Shown: positions 1-11,840 of the stretch, one piece after another
Position numbering within the stretch: position 1 is the first letter of the stretch
Layout of the letters: each line of letters starts with the position of its first letter
DNA from: Blastomyces gilchristii SLH14081
Lineage: Eukaryota > Ascomycota > Eurotiomycetes > Onygenales > Ajellomycetaceae
Assembly: GCF_000003855.2 (NCBI RefSeq)
Contig: NW_003101680.1
Coordinates: 4,566,731-4,630,730, forward strand
Direction: 5' to 3'
Length of the DNA: 64,000 bases
Translations under genes and position numbers: made by a program
Notes under the pieces: model-generated
Seen by the model: the letters and a program-made list of their open reading frames with translations, nothing else
Told to the model about the DNA's origin: nothing
Database searches by the model: none

Positions 1-1032
1 TGGGGGAGCCGGGATTGTGAAGAGAGTGTGGGAGGGGGGGAGGTATATATCACCACCATATTTGACGTTCAGGTGTAGTAGACGGCGCAGCGGCAGAATT
101 AATCGATTTGGTACCAAGTTTCCGTAGGATGCTCGGCATCAAAAGGTTGAGACCTGCCGGAAATGCAAATTGGGTTTTGTGTACCACCGGACAGTGTGGT
201 TGGTGAGACGGTACGGAGTTCTGGCAAGGCAAAAAAGCACCGCAGACATGATCGACCGTTGGTGCTAACACAACAGCAGCCCACATGCACTCAACCCCGT
301 TAAACCACGGTGCAGAGTAGGATTGGAAGGAGTGATTTGATCTTCCTCCGAAACCTAAGCCTAGAGGGGTGTGTTTCCTGCTGGCATTAACTGGCCTAAT
401 ATATTTGCACAAGATGGGCAGTGCATCAATATGCGTGCATATCCACACATGTATCTGATAGATATTCAATTCAGTACATTCAGTATTCATATTGTTCAAG
501 TCTAAGATATATAGTTAAACTATATATATATTATGTTAATGTAATGTACGGAAACAAGCCTTTCTCGGCGCAGCGGGAAGTGCCAAGCAATTGCCAAGCC
601 TGGCGGCAAGATCCACCGAATCCAAGGTTCAAGAGCCCAGCCTGAGCCAATCAGAACGCAGAGCCCCAGCTGGCCCCCACAGACTCCATTGCTTGGCGGT
701 CTATGGATCTTGTTGCCAGTTTATTCTTGCTTCCTCCGAATCCTCCCCAGCTTTACTCCGCTTGAAGAAAGGAATTTCATAATTCATGGGATCCCCGGCC
801 TTGAATATGCCCGAGTTGCGTCCCAGCCCCGACACCAGAGCTGGCAACAGGTGCCGGAACAGCAAGCAGAGACACGGGTTGCGGAGTTCCAACACTCCCC
901 CGTCTCCGTCTACCGTTCTTTCCAAGGGAAAAGCTCCCGAGAGGGCCGCGAAGGGAAAAAAAAAAAAAAAAAAAAAAAGATGGGAAAGCCGGGAAAGCCG
1001 GGAAAGCCGGGGTAGGGTATATGGGCTAGAGG
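1..1032. other. intergenic, no supported gene
   Basis: Open frames here have no recognisable domain, no convincing splice pattern and overlap on both strands, so I call no gene. The stretch ends in an A homopolymer of about 20 bases near 957-978 and a short tandem of GGGAAAGCC units near 981-1010, directly before the assembly gap. Confidence 0.5.
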
Positions 1033-1301
1033 NNNNNNNNNNNNNNNNNNNNNNNNNNNNNNNNNNNNNNNNNNNNNNNNNNNNNNNNNNNNNNNNNNNN
1101 NNNNNNNNNNNNNNNNNNNNNNNNNNNNNNNNNNNNNNNNNNNNNNNNNNNNNNNNNNNNNNNNNNNNNNNNNNNNNNNNNNNNNNNNNNNNNNNNNNNN
1201 NNNNNNNNNNNNNNNNNNNNNNNNNNNNNNNNNNNNNNNNNNNNNNNNNNNNNNNNNNNNNNNNNNNNNNNNNNNNNNNNNNNNNNNNNNNNNNNNNNNN
1301 N
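1033..1301. other. assembly gap (269 N)
   Basis: Run of N characters. The left edge carries the A homopolymer and GGGAAAGCC repeats. The right edge (1302-1500) is rich in C, A and T homopolymers. The gap probably marks a low-complexity sequence that could not be assembled, and base calls near it may be less reliable. Confidence 0.99.
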
Positions 1302-3105
1302 CCGCCCCAACCAAAATGTTTTAAAAACCAGTTGTTCCCCCCCAAAAAAAAAAGACATACAAGGATGGGTGTTTCCCCTCCCACAATTTAGTTCTTGTCG
1401 GGGCCCAGCTCCCCTTAGGTTTTTTTTTTTGCCCCCCCTTCTTTTGGGCCTGCTTTTCGCATTTCCCCCTACTTACCCCCCCCCCCCCCCCTTCTTTCCA
1501 CTCTGGCCAGATAGACCCATCGACCTGGACTTCAAAAGGCGGCCGGCCTCTTCTCACTGGCCCGTCTCTATCTTCTACTACCCCCTCCGCTTCCTAGTGG
1601 CAAGCAAGCGCTGGAGGGCTTGTTTTCATTGGAGGATTGAGGAACTAAGTTATTTGTTGACTAAAACAAAAGGAATTGTGTAGACAATGTTGGGGGGGGG
1701 TTGGTTGATTACTACTATGTTGGAACCTTTTCATTTATACAAGACTGAGAAAGTGTTTACTCGCTTTAAAAAGCCTGCGTTCTTCTTCTTTCTTTCTTTC
1801 TTTTTTCCTCTGTTTCTTCATCATCATGATAACCATATAATGCCCATACTTCCACATGTAGAACGGAGAGCAAAAAAAAAAAAAAAAAAGGTGGGGGGGG
1901 AGGGGGGGGGGGGAGAGAGAGCACGTCTACTTCCCAAAGTTCAACTGGCATACATTACTCACAGACGGAATCTTTAAGGAAGACCATACCCCGATAACCC
2001 CACTCCTTTCCCTTATCCAGCATTCATTATATGTATATGTGCTGGCTCTTGAACCACCTTGACAGATATCAATCAATCCTGATAAACATGTTCATTATCA
2101 TGCTGAAATCATATACATTGAAGGGCATGTTAATGATATCCATCGGTGTGAGGGGGAGGCTACTAGCCATGGAGCTTGGCGTGCAACGTCAAAACACAGA
2201 GGATCCTGGCTGAAATTCCCATTGCATCCCGGAATGCAGGGATGAATGCCTTACCTTTTAGGTAGGTACTTAAAACAGTAGAGCATGAGATTCTGGGATG
2301 AATCCGTATAGAAGGCGCAGGCGCATCTCATTGGGGTAAACAATAGTATACGTTGCGTCCTGCACAATGCCTTTCTCTACAGGAAGCCGAAGATAGAAAA
2401 CTGAGGGGGAAAACATAGAAAGAAGATCGAAAAGAAAAAGAAAAGAAAAACATCGTAGAAACAACCGATAAAACATGAATGATTAGCTTACAATAGAAAT
2501 GCAGCCAATGCGAGAGAAATAAAGCTGATATCATATACTGAACAAAAACTCCACTGAAGCACGGCATCAATCATCTTCAAAATATGTAGATGTTGGGCTA
2601 GACGGAATAAAAACAGTGGCGGTTACGAATATTTTGTAGGGAAAAGGGAGAAAAGAAGAAGAAGAAGAAGAAGAAGAAGAAGAAGAAGAAGAAGAGGAGC
2701 ACGAAGTGAAGATGGCAGGAAAGTCGTTATAGTGGCGTGTGGGGATGGGGGTAGTGTAATTCTTGAACGCTACATTTTCGAACAACATTGTCGTATTTGT
2801 GTGTCATATCACATGGTAGAAATTGAATTGTATCAACATCTAGCATTGAGCTCTTGTGGCACCTATCTATAGTTCCACCCGTCAGTAATGTATCTATAAT
2901 AGTCATGCCATCAAGTAGTGAAAAAATATTGACAGCACATTCATGCAAAAGAGGCAACGGCCGATCATGATGATGATGATTTATTTTCTCCATAGTGACC
3001 AATGATAAAGCAATACGAGGCATAAGATGAAAGAAAAGGGGAAAACTTTACAAATGCTCTTATCCACCTTTAATTTATATTATCATTATTTTCCTTGTGG
3101 TATAT
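1302..3105. other. intergenic, low complexity
   Basis: No gene is supported. The stretch contains C and A homopolymers (1480-1492, 1870-1890), a G-rich run (1892-1911) and a GAA microsatellite (about 2654-2695). The frames here are mostly translated microsatellite, such as poly-serine from the GAA tract. Confidence 0.5.
2654..2695. repeat. (GAA)n microsatellite
   Basis: About fourteen uninterrupted GAA units, read as TTC on the other strand. It lies roughly 400 bp downstream of the small membrane-protein gene, outside any supported coding exon. Confidence 0.95.
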
Positions 3106-3201
3106 TTATTTTTCTAACCTGTTTGACCTGCTGCTGTCGCTGTTCCACCAGCGTTTCCTGTAGTTGAATGAACTGTGATTCCAGATGTTGACCAGCACAC
3201 T

Positions 3202-3236
<35 letters not shown>

Positions 3237-3644
3237 AGCGAAGAAATATCATACGCAAAGTTAAGGGAGATGAGAAGCTGGGGTGGAGCGCAAAGGTGTA
3301 CATCCACAAAGTTTATCTTTGCGGGGATGTAGCTATTCGGCGCCGGTCCTATCTCACAAACCGGCAGAACAGAACAACACAAAAGTAAACAAAATAAAGG
3401 TGTAGAGATTATATTAGAAATAGAGGACATACCCTTGGCTAATATCCTTATACTGCTCGTCATTCAACTCTTTAACACCAACCTTCATCCCACCCCGTGA
3501 CATCGTGACGTGTTTCTTCTCCATCTCCTTCTTCGTCTGGGCCTTAACGGCCATCATGACGCTCCATGTCACGAAGCCAATAACGGCGAGGATGCCAACG
3601 ACGATGAGCAAGATTAGGAGCGGGATTAATCGATTTGATGCCAT
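3106..3644 (-). CDS. small conserved fungal membrane protein
   Basis: Two exons on the minus strand: 3644-3433 and 3199-3106, giving about 101 residues. The start ATG (3642-3644) opens MASNRLIPLLILLIVV, an N-terminal hydrophobic segment at residues 6-33 that looks like a single membrane anchor. A Lys/Glu-rich stretch and the motif RGGMKVGVKELNDEQYKD follow. Exon 1 ends at a GTATGT donor. Exon 2 opens after ACCAG and continues as VLVNIWNHSSFNYR, joining in frame (phase 2). The same layout, anchor plus MKVGVKE plus VNIWNH, occurs as a small uncharacterised protein in other filamentous ascomycetes, from memory and not searched. The function is unknown. The intron's pyrimidine tract is a T run of about 28 bases, seen as A at 3205-3232. 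No operon-like context. Confidence 0.72.
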
Positions 3645-5299
3645 CGGGGTTATCCGGTTATATGTCCGCTCCCTTTTTCTTTATTTTTATTTTTATTTTT
3701 ATTTTTTTTATAAAAAAAACCCCCCTTTATTCGTTTGGGTTGGGTTTGATGGTTTGAATGATTTGCGAGTGCGTGGCTGAGCTGTGGTGGCAAACAGTCA
3801 AGGGAAATAAAGAAAATGATTTAACTGGCACGTGCCGGTGACCGCGTGCTGTGTAGAGCCGACGGCCGATTAAGTGTGGAGAAATGCGAGCAGAGAATAC
3901 AATGGGGGATTGCTTGATCGAAGGGTATCTGACTGAGCGGAGACGGGGCCCAGGACATAGGGGTGGGAAAAATGAAAAGAGACTTGTTTGGATCAGAGTG
4001 GATTGATTGTTCTTTTGGTTCAGAGATGAGGTCAGAAGAATGCGGCGAGGTGTAACTTAGCTTCGGTGGGAAAAGAAAAGGATGTTTGGAAGCTTAATAG
4101 GCAATAAGCGAGGTTTTGGTTGGTGAATGGCGGCTAGCTGTGGAGGCGAAGGAAGGACTCAGAAAAGGATAGTTAGTTACAGTGGAAGCGGCGCTTGGAG
4201 TTGATATATGAATGAATGCGCAGTCTTCCTGTGGGAAAGAAGAAGAACATTTGGGAAAGAAAGGGAGACAGAATTGCTCATGAATCCTTAGCCAGCGCCT
4301 GGGGCTGGGTTGAAGCGTAGCATTCACGAACATGATGACGCCGGGTGAGGGGGTGAGCCAGTCATGTTCAAGGAATCGTTTCAGCCTCGTACCTTTTCTT
4401 TGCGCCAGTGGTTTAGCGGATGCAAAAAAGGTGGGCATAGGGCTGGAGGATTGTGAGCGGAACATGGCGAGATTGTATGGGGATCCTGGTCGAGATAATT
4501 GCTAACTTTCTATGATTCTCCTCTAGCAGACACCATGACTCGATTTGCTGTTAAAGGAAACCTGGAAATGGGACAGACACACACATACAAAACACCTCTA
4601 TCCTTGTGCTTACATTACAGGGTCTGAAGAATCCTTGATGGTCAGCCATGTTGCCGGGCATGGCTGGTAACAACAGCCTTATTTGTGGGGGGGGGGATGT
4701 CAATGTCTGCACTGTCTGCAGTCGGCGAATCTGCTGCATCATCTCAGTGGCTTGTCGCCCCCAAAACATGTTAAACTCGTTTGCTGTTGAGCCACAACGT
4801 GGTCAGAACTTACAAGACACAAGGGGGTAGCGGGTGAGGGTCCTTGCTGAAGAAGCAATTAAACACCAAGAGTGATATATGAGTTGCGAGGGGTCTTGGG
4901 TTGTTCATTTGGAACCCACAATATCCTTGTTGACCAAAACTTGATACAAGCAGACAGACAAGACAGGCTGGCTGGGCTTTGCAGTAAGTACAATACATTG
5001 ATGCATCTGAGGACGGATAGCGCTAAAAGTGCTCGCTTGGCGCCCAGGGTTTAGGCATCGTTAGGGCAGACAGGTGCCTAGAGCCCTTGGGCACGCGGCC
5101 AACGGCGAGGGACTTAAAAGGATCGCCATCATGTTCCTGTTCTCTTTCTTCGTGTCATCAAATGACTCCCTCTTGTGGTATTCTGGCTGTGGGCTCCGGA
5201 GGGTATCTTGTCACCACTTTAAATACTTGAGCGAGTACCTGGGTTGGTGGTTTTAACAATCAATTCTACACATTTACTCGATCTAGGAAGATACCAACA
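3645..5299. other. intergenic, divergent promoter region
   Basis: This lies between the minus-strand membrane-protein gene and the plus-strand NADAR gene, so it probably holds both promoters. A T-rich tract (3675-3720) lies just upstream of the membrane-protein start. The minus-strand open frame at 4094-4465 has no recognisable domain and was not called. Confidence 0.5.
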
Positions 5300-5880
5300 A
5301 TGGCGCCCACGAACTCCGAGCCAGTTTACTTCTGGAAACCAGAATCAGAGAACGGCTATCTGGGTCAATGGTATCCGTCAGAGTTTACTTGGGACAGGAA
5401 TCTTGATGACGAGTCTTTTATACGTATAGATACATGATGCACCAAAAGGGCCTCCTTTTCGCGCCAGACGACCCCGTCACGCACCAGATTCTCTCACAGG
5501 ACTCCACACCACCCCATCCCGCAGAGCTCAGGAGCCTAGGCCGGCAAATTCCCGACTTCGACGACGCAGTGTGGAAGAAACATCGCTATAAGATCGTCGT
5601 CGAGGGCAATTACCTCAAATTTACTCAGGACCCTCAGCTCAAAGCAAAGCTTTTGGCTACGAGGGACAGGGAACTGGTGGAGGCCAGTCCGCGGGATCGG
5701 ATATGGGGTGTGGGGTTCGGGGCGAAGAATGCTGGCGTGAGGAGGAAGAACTGGGGTTTGAATTTACTTGGAAAGGCGTTGATGGAGGTAAAGGAACGGA
5801 TTCGAAAGGAATTGTTGGAAGAAGAGGAGCTGGCGATTGGTGGTGGTGGCGGTGGTGGCGGTGGAGAGAAGGCTGTGTAG
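5300..5880 (+). pseudogene. NADAR/YbiA-like N-glycosidase, apparent frameshift
   Basis: The frame from ATG 5300 gives FWKPESENGYLGQWYPSEF, the amino-terminal NADAR signature, but it meets a TGA at 5434-5436 after about 44 codons. Two bases out of phase, from ATG 5434, the rest of the fold continues to a TAG at 5878-5880: YMMHQKGLLF, then RDRIWGVGFGAKNAG, then NWGLNLLGKALMEV near the C-terminus. Both halves belong to one domain and there is no room for an intron at the junction. So a base is missing (or a few bases with the same net shift) around 5425-5434. NADAR proteins cleave N-glycosidic bonds, for example in riboflavin intermediates or ADP-ribosylated guanosine; this copy's substrate is unknown. 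The C-terminus ends in a poly-Gly run. It may be a sequencing error rather than a real pseudogene. Confidence 0.75.
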
Positions 5881-8040
5881 TAAATACATGCTCATGGCTA
5901 GGGTTGTTAGGCTTTCGCCGCCGTCATATTTGAAGTGATAGTTATCTCCCAAGAACCGACAATACCCCGAAAGGAGATACTTTTACCTTTGACGAATCCT
6001 ATGATCTTGCTTTGGGTATATTTATGCTATTGTGGACTATAGTTATATATATTTCTACTCTGCTGTACGGACCACGGAGTGCAGTCGACTAGTTATTTTA
6101 AATAAGCTGGAAAATCAACTTTGAATTCAATTCTCGCCCAACCTGACAGTCAACCTCACTCACCCTCATACCATACCTCATATCAATTCCCGTCATCGAA
6201 AAACTCACTCCCTCCCATGTTCAACCCAGAAAACATCGGAGTTTCGCATCGGAGTTTCTTTCCTTCCCGGATGTTAGTTACGGAGCACATACTAACTAAC
6301 GAATGGCTCCGGGTCATAATGTTCCAACACTGTCAAGCTTTCATCAACGTCATACTGACCCCCATTGTTCCCAGAAATAACTTACCTTATAAAGTGTGCC
6401 AAAACTAAGTTAACAAAAGATATAATTACATATGATACCTAGCGAGGTCCCCTCAAACCCAAGCAAAGGCTTCTTAAGGAGAAAAGAAATCTCACTCGTG
6501 CTATAAACCAATATTTTTTTTTCTTTTTTCTTTTTGAACCACGTCCATTTAGTGCGAAGCAAAACACCTGTCCGTCCTTGCCTCCCCACCATGTTTTTTT
6601 GGATACCATTTCCGCTTTGCTTCCAATTCGGAACAGACCAGAATCCGTGTCGTTGCAAAGTAGTTGGTCCGACTTTAGGTATGTCCCCGACGCGCAAGTG
6701 CTATCATTTTTCTTGAAATATTTGTTTGTTGAGTGGGAGGGAGATATTTTGTGCCCTCTATATCCTTTATATTCGCTATCAATTATTTCTCTAATGCCCT
6801 CATATCATTATAGGGTTCCTCACGACTATCTTAAGTGCTGTGCGTGCAAATATCTAGGCGAAGCACCCTCTTTTTTTTTTTTGTTGCTACTCGAAGGAGC
6901 AAAATGTGGTGGAGTGGTTTGTTATTTTTACAATGCATACAAATGACATATCTAACCTGGTTTTTAATCCTCATTTATTTTATATGCAACAACAGATCGT
7001 GCTGTGGCCTGCATCACTCTTTTGCGGGTGCTGGGCTACCAAGACCGGGACCCAGTGCGTACTCCCTCTTCCCCCTTTTCCCTCCCTCCCTATTTTGCTC
7101 TCCATCTGCTCATTAATTTGGTGTCGTATGTATTAACCTATCTCGGTTGCAATGTTCACAGGCTTCTCGGGGCTCCAGTGGAGTGGAACGGAAAAGTCAA
7201 CCAGGCCATCCCATTCTGATCAGGGGCGTTCGAACGGATGTATATTCATGTGGAACCAGTTAGGTATCAGAATTATGCTGCATGTTAGATGGTTGATATT
7301 TGCGCATGAAAAAACTTTCAATGCATAGATAGTGTGCATTGATTTTATAAGGACAAATTCAACCTTTCTTTTCTTTTGGGGATATTGTGAATTTCTCTTT
7401 GAAGATATTTTGTTGTCTTTCCACAAGGGTTTCAGATGATAACTAAATATATTCTGAATACATTCTTTTCCTATGGGATTTCTCTTATCACTTAACTGCA
7501 GCAATTTCAGGTTCAGTAAGTCTTGAACATATCAATCATATCAACATTTTGACACAGCACATCCTAGATTGACTGCCAACATGTTCTATGAAGTACCTCT
7601 TCAATCTGAGCTGGATTGGAATTGAATTTATTCTGATTCAAGTTGAGGTACTTTTTTACTGTTCACTACACAGCACACAGGAACAACACACAAAATGAGC
7701 CAGTGCTCAGTGCTGATGTTAAGCCTGCTACTTGACATGACATTGCCAATGAATTCTTGTGAATGCAATGGTGAAAGGAAGGAAGGAAGGAAGAAGGGAA
7801 AGTCCTGTGTGGAATCCCACAATCTCTCTCTTTCTCTTTCTCATTCTCATTCTCATTCTCCTTTTCTCCCTCCTATCCCACTCCTTCCTCTTCATCTAGC
7901 TACCATATGCTTATTGACATTTCGAATTTGCCCTGCTTGTGTCCTTTTACTTTCTATATTTTCTATCTCTGCAATCAAACTGCAAATACTTACCTTTTCA
8001 TGTCCCATTGTGGCATCCAATATACCTGCCTGCCTCGATC
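5881..8040. other. intergenic, no supported gene
   Basis: 2.1 kb between two plus-strand genes. A possible short exon pair (6998-7060 and 7160-7258, with GTGCGT donor and CACAG acceptor) reads open but matches nothing I know, so it is not called. A pyrimidine-rich stretch of CTC/TTC/TTCTCA repeats at 7825-7890 lies about 150-215 bp upstream of the next start and may be core-promoter or 5' UTR sequence. Confidence 0.45.
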
Positions 8041-9174
8041 ATGGATGATAATACCCTACAAGAGCTCTGCCGAGATGAATTACTGAGCCCTGATGACTTC
8101 GACGACGAAGAAATGGAACTTCGAAATGAACTGGACGAAGGACTGAGGGCTGCAGTCTCTACATATAGCGACGCACCTTATGGAAGCATAGATTGCGTGA
8201 TTTTTCGCCTGCGGGAGCTACACCTCAAAATTACGCTGAGCCAGTTGGATTGGCGCGTATGTACGAAGAAATACAGCGATATCGATAGGGATGATCCCAC
8301 ATGGACCAAGCTGGAAAACCACTACACCGCCGAGCAGAATCTATTCATCTCAGAGCGGATGCGACTTGGTAGAGAACTGTGGCACCTCTTTCAAAAGGCT
8401 GAGCATAAAGCTGCTTCCGAAGCAGCGTACAGGACAAAGACGCAGAAAAATAAAGCGAAGGATCTATTCGTGTTATTGATGAGAGAAATAACTGTGGAGG
8501 AGAAAAGGATGTTTTTGGAGGCTATGGAAAACGTGTACAGTCTTGAGGGCACACCCAGTGAAATCTGGAGCCCTGTCACGGGCAGGACTCGAAAGGCGGA
8601 CTTGAGCGCAGTACATATCTTTCCCCCACAGGTCGGACAAGACAACCTGGGGATGGTCTTCGGGGACGGATTCGATGTCAGTATCCACGGAGCGGAAAAC
8701 GGGCTTTTCTTACCACCCGCCGTCAAACATGCGTTTCAGGACTACCAGGTTACAATAATCCCAGACCCAGTCGCAGCTCGTCCTCACAACTACAAGTTTG
8801 TAGTCCTCGACCCGAAAATTTTACGCCTGAAGGTGAATGGGGAAATGACATTCAATGATTTGAATGGGCGGACACTCGTTTTCAAACCGGGGTGCGACCT
8901 CAGACCGAGCCCACAATTTATCCGCTTCCATTGTGCGGTGGCTGTACGGATGGCGATGCAGAAATGCGGGCTGTCCAACGAAATGCCAAATGGGGTGTTT
9001 TCAGAACTTGGAGGGGCATGGAAGGATCCAACTACGTTGATAGAGGAGGATTTGCTTGTTGGGTTCATCGAGGCGTTCGAAACGTATCGAGAGGTTCGTG
9101 AGAAGAACTTGGCAGCAAGACAGGTTGTTGCAAATAACATTGTCGTGCCAAAAAAGCGAAGTATTGGCGAATAG
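8041..9174 (+). CDS. fungal HNH_2-type nuclease-domain protein
   Basis: Single-exon gene of 377 residues. The frame is open further upstream (to 7939), but that extension is hydrophobic and compositionally unlike the rest, so I start at ATG 8041 (MDDNTLQEL). Residues 1-170 are acidic and helical. From about 175 the pattern of a fungal HNH_2 domain appears: IWSPVTGR, then DLSAVHIFPPQVGQ with candidate catalytic His192, then AENGLFLPP with Asn220, followed by His230. After this come the usual YKFVVLD and DLNGRTLVF strands and an RPSPQFIRFH block. Proteins of this type are abundant and lineage-expanded in Onygenales and Eurotiales. Their biological substrate is not established, and nuclease activity is inferred from the fold. 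The alanine usually before the first His (AHIFP) is valine here. No break is seen. Confidence 0.8.
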   Translation: MDDNTLQELCRDELLSPDDFDDEEMELRNELDEGLRAAVSTYSDAPYGSIDCVIFRLRELHLKITLSQLDWRVCTKKYSDIDRDDPTWTKLENHYTAEQNLFISERMRLGRELWHLFQKAEHKAASEAAYRTKTQKNKAKDLFVLLMREITVEEKRMFLEAMENVYSLEGTPSEIWSPVTGRTRKADLSAVHIFPPQVGQDNLGMVFGDGFDVSIHGAENGLFLPPAVKHAFQDYQVTIIPDPVAARPHNYKFVVLDPKILRLKVNGEMTFNDLNGRTLVFKPGCDLRPSPQFIRFHCAVAVRMAMQKCGLSNEMPNGVFSELGGAWKDPTTLIEEDLLVGFIEAFETYREVREKNLAARQVVANNIVVPKKRSIGE

Positions 9175-9644
9175 AGAGAGCCTTGGATTATGGACAACTT
9201 GAGGGTCCCGAGGGGGGGAAGCGGGTTGGTTCTTATCACTTGGAAGTTTAATTGTTTCTTAGTCCGTTGTATTATTTTGTCTTTCTCTTTCCCTGCCATT
9301 CCCTTTGGTTAGAAATACCTCGATAAGTGGAATGCATTCAATATTCCTTTGTTAAAATCGCGTTGGACCTCAAGTTAAACATAGACAAGGTTGATGATAA
9401 CCGACGGAAGATTACACCATAACACAGTTTATTACGCACTAAGAATTCATGAAGACAGAACAGACATTTAAATATTAGCCAAAATGCCCTGCTAAATAAT
9501 AGTAATAAGAAATTTTGAATACGAATGAAATAACTATAGATATGGAAGAACCAAAAGCAGCGTGGCCAACATTTTAATGCGCAAGCTCACCAATAATAGT
9601 AAATTCGTAGCGTATCAATATCCGTGCGCCCCCTCTGTCGGTCC
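9175..9644. other. convergent 3' intergenic region
   Basis: Lies between the 3' ends of the HNH-domain gene (+) and the DUF2306-like pseudogene (-). It is AT-richer than its surroundings, and I see no gene. Confidence 0.5.
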
Positions 9645-10460
9645 CTAAACAAGTAACCTACATGGGCTACCCAGTTTCAACCGACGGAGCCCAGGGTTCG
9701 CATACCCCGCCGCCTTCTGTCGCTCATAGCTAACCATGCGCAGCCGTTGACTCTCCCTCGGCGTCAGCTGCAGGTAAATCTCGACGCCAAAAATATGCAA
9801 AAACAGCGCCAGCCACAGTGCCAGTCCGAACGACAGGTTGAGATTTGCACCAATCTGTGCGGGTTCCATGCCGTTATCATCCGCCTTGACGATCGCGACG
9901 GGGTCGTAGCCCGGCAGCAGTTTTGCAGGGTCAGGCAGCGGCGCACACATGGGATACGCGGCGAGATAGGAGACGGGGATCTTGTAGAACTGCCAGGTGA
10001 AGTCGATCTTCTCGCACGGCCAGACCTCGTAGTACGTGCCGAGCTTGCTGACGATTCTGGAGATGATTTCCAGCAGCGGGTGGATGGTCACGATGCTGCC
10101 ACATGTAGAACATGGCGCGCCGGCGTTGGAGATGAGGAGTAGGACGACGATGATGTAGCCGTTTATGCGGTGGAAGAGGATTACGCGGTGGCGGATTGAG
10201 GGGATGAATTGGTAGATCACGAGAATTTCGCAGGGGAGGATCGTGCCCAGGTGGAGGATGAGGCCGACTTTTCTGAAGCCGGTGTGTTGGTTGAACCACT
10301 CGCCGGGGCTGCTATCGCTGGCATATCGTCCGGTGATGTCGAGGTATTATAGGCGTGCAAGGGTGAAGCCGAATAGGCCTCCGGCAAATATGAAGAAGAG
10401 GATGAAGTTGTAGGACTTTGTAAAGCCCAGGAGCCCAAGGATGGATTTCCAAACAGCCAT
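9645..10460 (-). pseudogene. DUF2306-family membrane protein, degraded
   Basis: Frame from ATG 10458-10460 begins MAVWKSILGLLGF and carries a hydrophobic helix. It meets an in-frame TAA at 10347-10349 (codon 38), in the conserved context FTLARL-stop-YLDITGRY where the family normally has Gln (CAA to TAA). The same frame then runs to the TAG at 9645-9647 through PGEWF, HLGTILP, FQF-like and LLFHRINGY-like membrane segments. After NAGA, the stretch that usually carries a further helix and the RAWMLRTMFY motif is missing. A short MFYM remnant lies one frame over at about 10108-10120, which suggests an internal deletion of roughly 40-45 codons plus an indel. Two breaks of different kinds in one gene argue for a true pseudogene. 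The family's function is unknown. Confidence 0.75.
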
Positions 10461-11840
10461 TGTGAAGCCAAAAAAGGGGCAATTAGGAGGAAAAAAGAAC
10501 TTTGTTTACATAATTATCAAATGGCATATTTGAATACCTAGGCTCATATGAGGTTATACTTCGCCTCAAGGACTCCATGATAGCAGCAATCAGAAATATA
10601 TACACAGCTATATACGCAAGCAGCAAAAGCCCCCTGTGAAAGAATGTGATATCGCATCCCTTCCGACACGCATATTGAACCGACTCCCGTTACCAAACCC
10701 CCTGTGTGGCTCAAGCATTTCCAAAGGCCAAGTCAGCGGGATAAGAGTTCGTAGAATTCCTGGCGGAAGGTAGCTGCCTCATCAGCCAATTAGTTTAACC
10801 GCAAATAATCGTCAGTAGAATGATTATACGAAAGATGCCTTAAACGAGACGTAGGCAGTAGTATGCCTTCGAGGAAAAAAAGCCTCTGCTCCAAAAATGG
10901 CAAAAAGAGTGCAAGACCGGGGAAATGAGAAAAACGAAAGCAATGAATGATCACTCAATCGTAATCACAAGAATCTGTGCAGGAGGGAGGATTTCCGCAT
11001 TCCTGCCAATGAGCTTGGAGAGGAAGTGAGCCCATCTGAATACGAGAAGAGAAGCGGTGCATCTCAAGCGGATTGGAGGTTAGTGGGAGGGAATCGTGAT
11101 GGCTTCTCATTGCACATCTCTGGTTCTAGGAGAGATAACTTTTTGATTTATTCATACGAATGGCTGAATCTAACGTCCGCCTTGAACGCGACGGCATCGC
11201 GAAGATGAAGAATTGGCGGGACGTTGTCATGTTGCGGGACCCACAAACCTTAAATTTAAAAATAGTCACTAGCAAAGAGCTTAAGATAAATAGTTAACTC
11301 TAATATCATAACTAACTAACCGGGTAACTACGGGTTGATTCTCGACTTGCAGATCATAGTCAACCCGACCCAGATTCCGTATTTGGATACATATTCGTGC
11401 TCGGCTCGAATATTTGTCCGGAGACCTGCACCGAAATTGCAGGGCGGCCCATTCTCCATCCTGGAGGCAAAACTTGAGGAGTCGTAGAGGCATTGAAAAG
11501 GGTTTTTGGGTGGGTTGTTGCTTTTTGCGAAGAAGATGGTTCCTTTCATGCGTATAGACAACTACAAACTGGATCAATTATTTATGCACATGCGAATACT
11601 TGAAAGAAAAGAAGACAATGTAAATCAATGTAAATCAAAGGGGAGAAACCGGCAATGGAGCTAGAATTAAAATGATAAAAGAAAAATGAACAGTTTAGAA
11701 AAAAAAAAAAAAAAAAAAAACAAGCAGACCAAAAAACGGGTATATAATTAAGCAAACATCCAAAAGCCTCTAGACGCCCCCTTTTCCCCCTTTCTTTAAA
11801 ACAAGGCGCAACCTCTCCTTTTGAAAAAGGTCCCAATACT
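10461..11840. other. intergenic, no supported gene
   Basis: Minus-strand frames at 11281-11577 and 11582-11836 are open but match nothing and include translated homopolymer (A run at 11699-11720). An imperfect inverted repeat of CGGGTTGA and TCAACCCG lies near 11332-11365. I cannot assign a role to it. Confidence 0.45.

Noticed and set aside
50..499. 149-residue minus-strand open frame
   Set aside because: No recognisable domain, no orthologue known to me, and competing frames in the same stretch.
4094..4465. 123-residue minus-strand open frame
   Set aside because: Ser/Pro-rich composition with no domain. It lies in a spacer between divergent genes and has no splice or start support.
6998..7258. 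Possible two-exon small gene
   Set aside because: Splice-like signals exist, but the peptide matches nothing recognised and no upstream start exon is clear.
7939..8040. N-terminal extension of the HNH-domain protein
   Set aside because: The extension is hydrophobic and unlike the acidic start typical of the family; ATG 8041 fits better.
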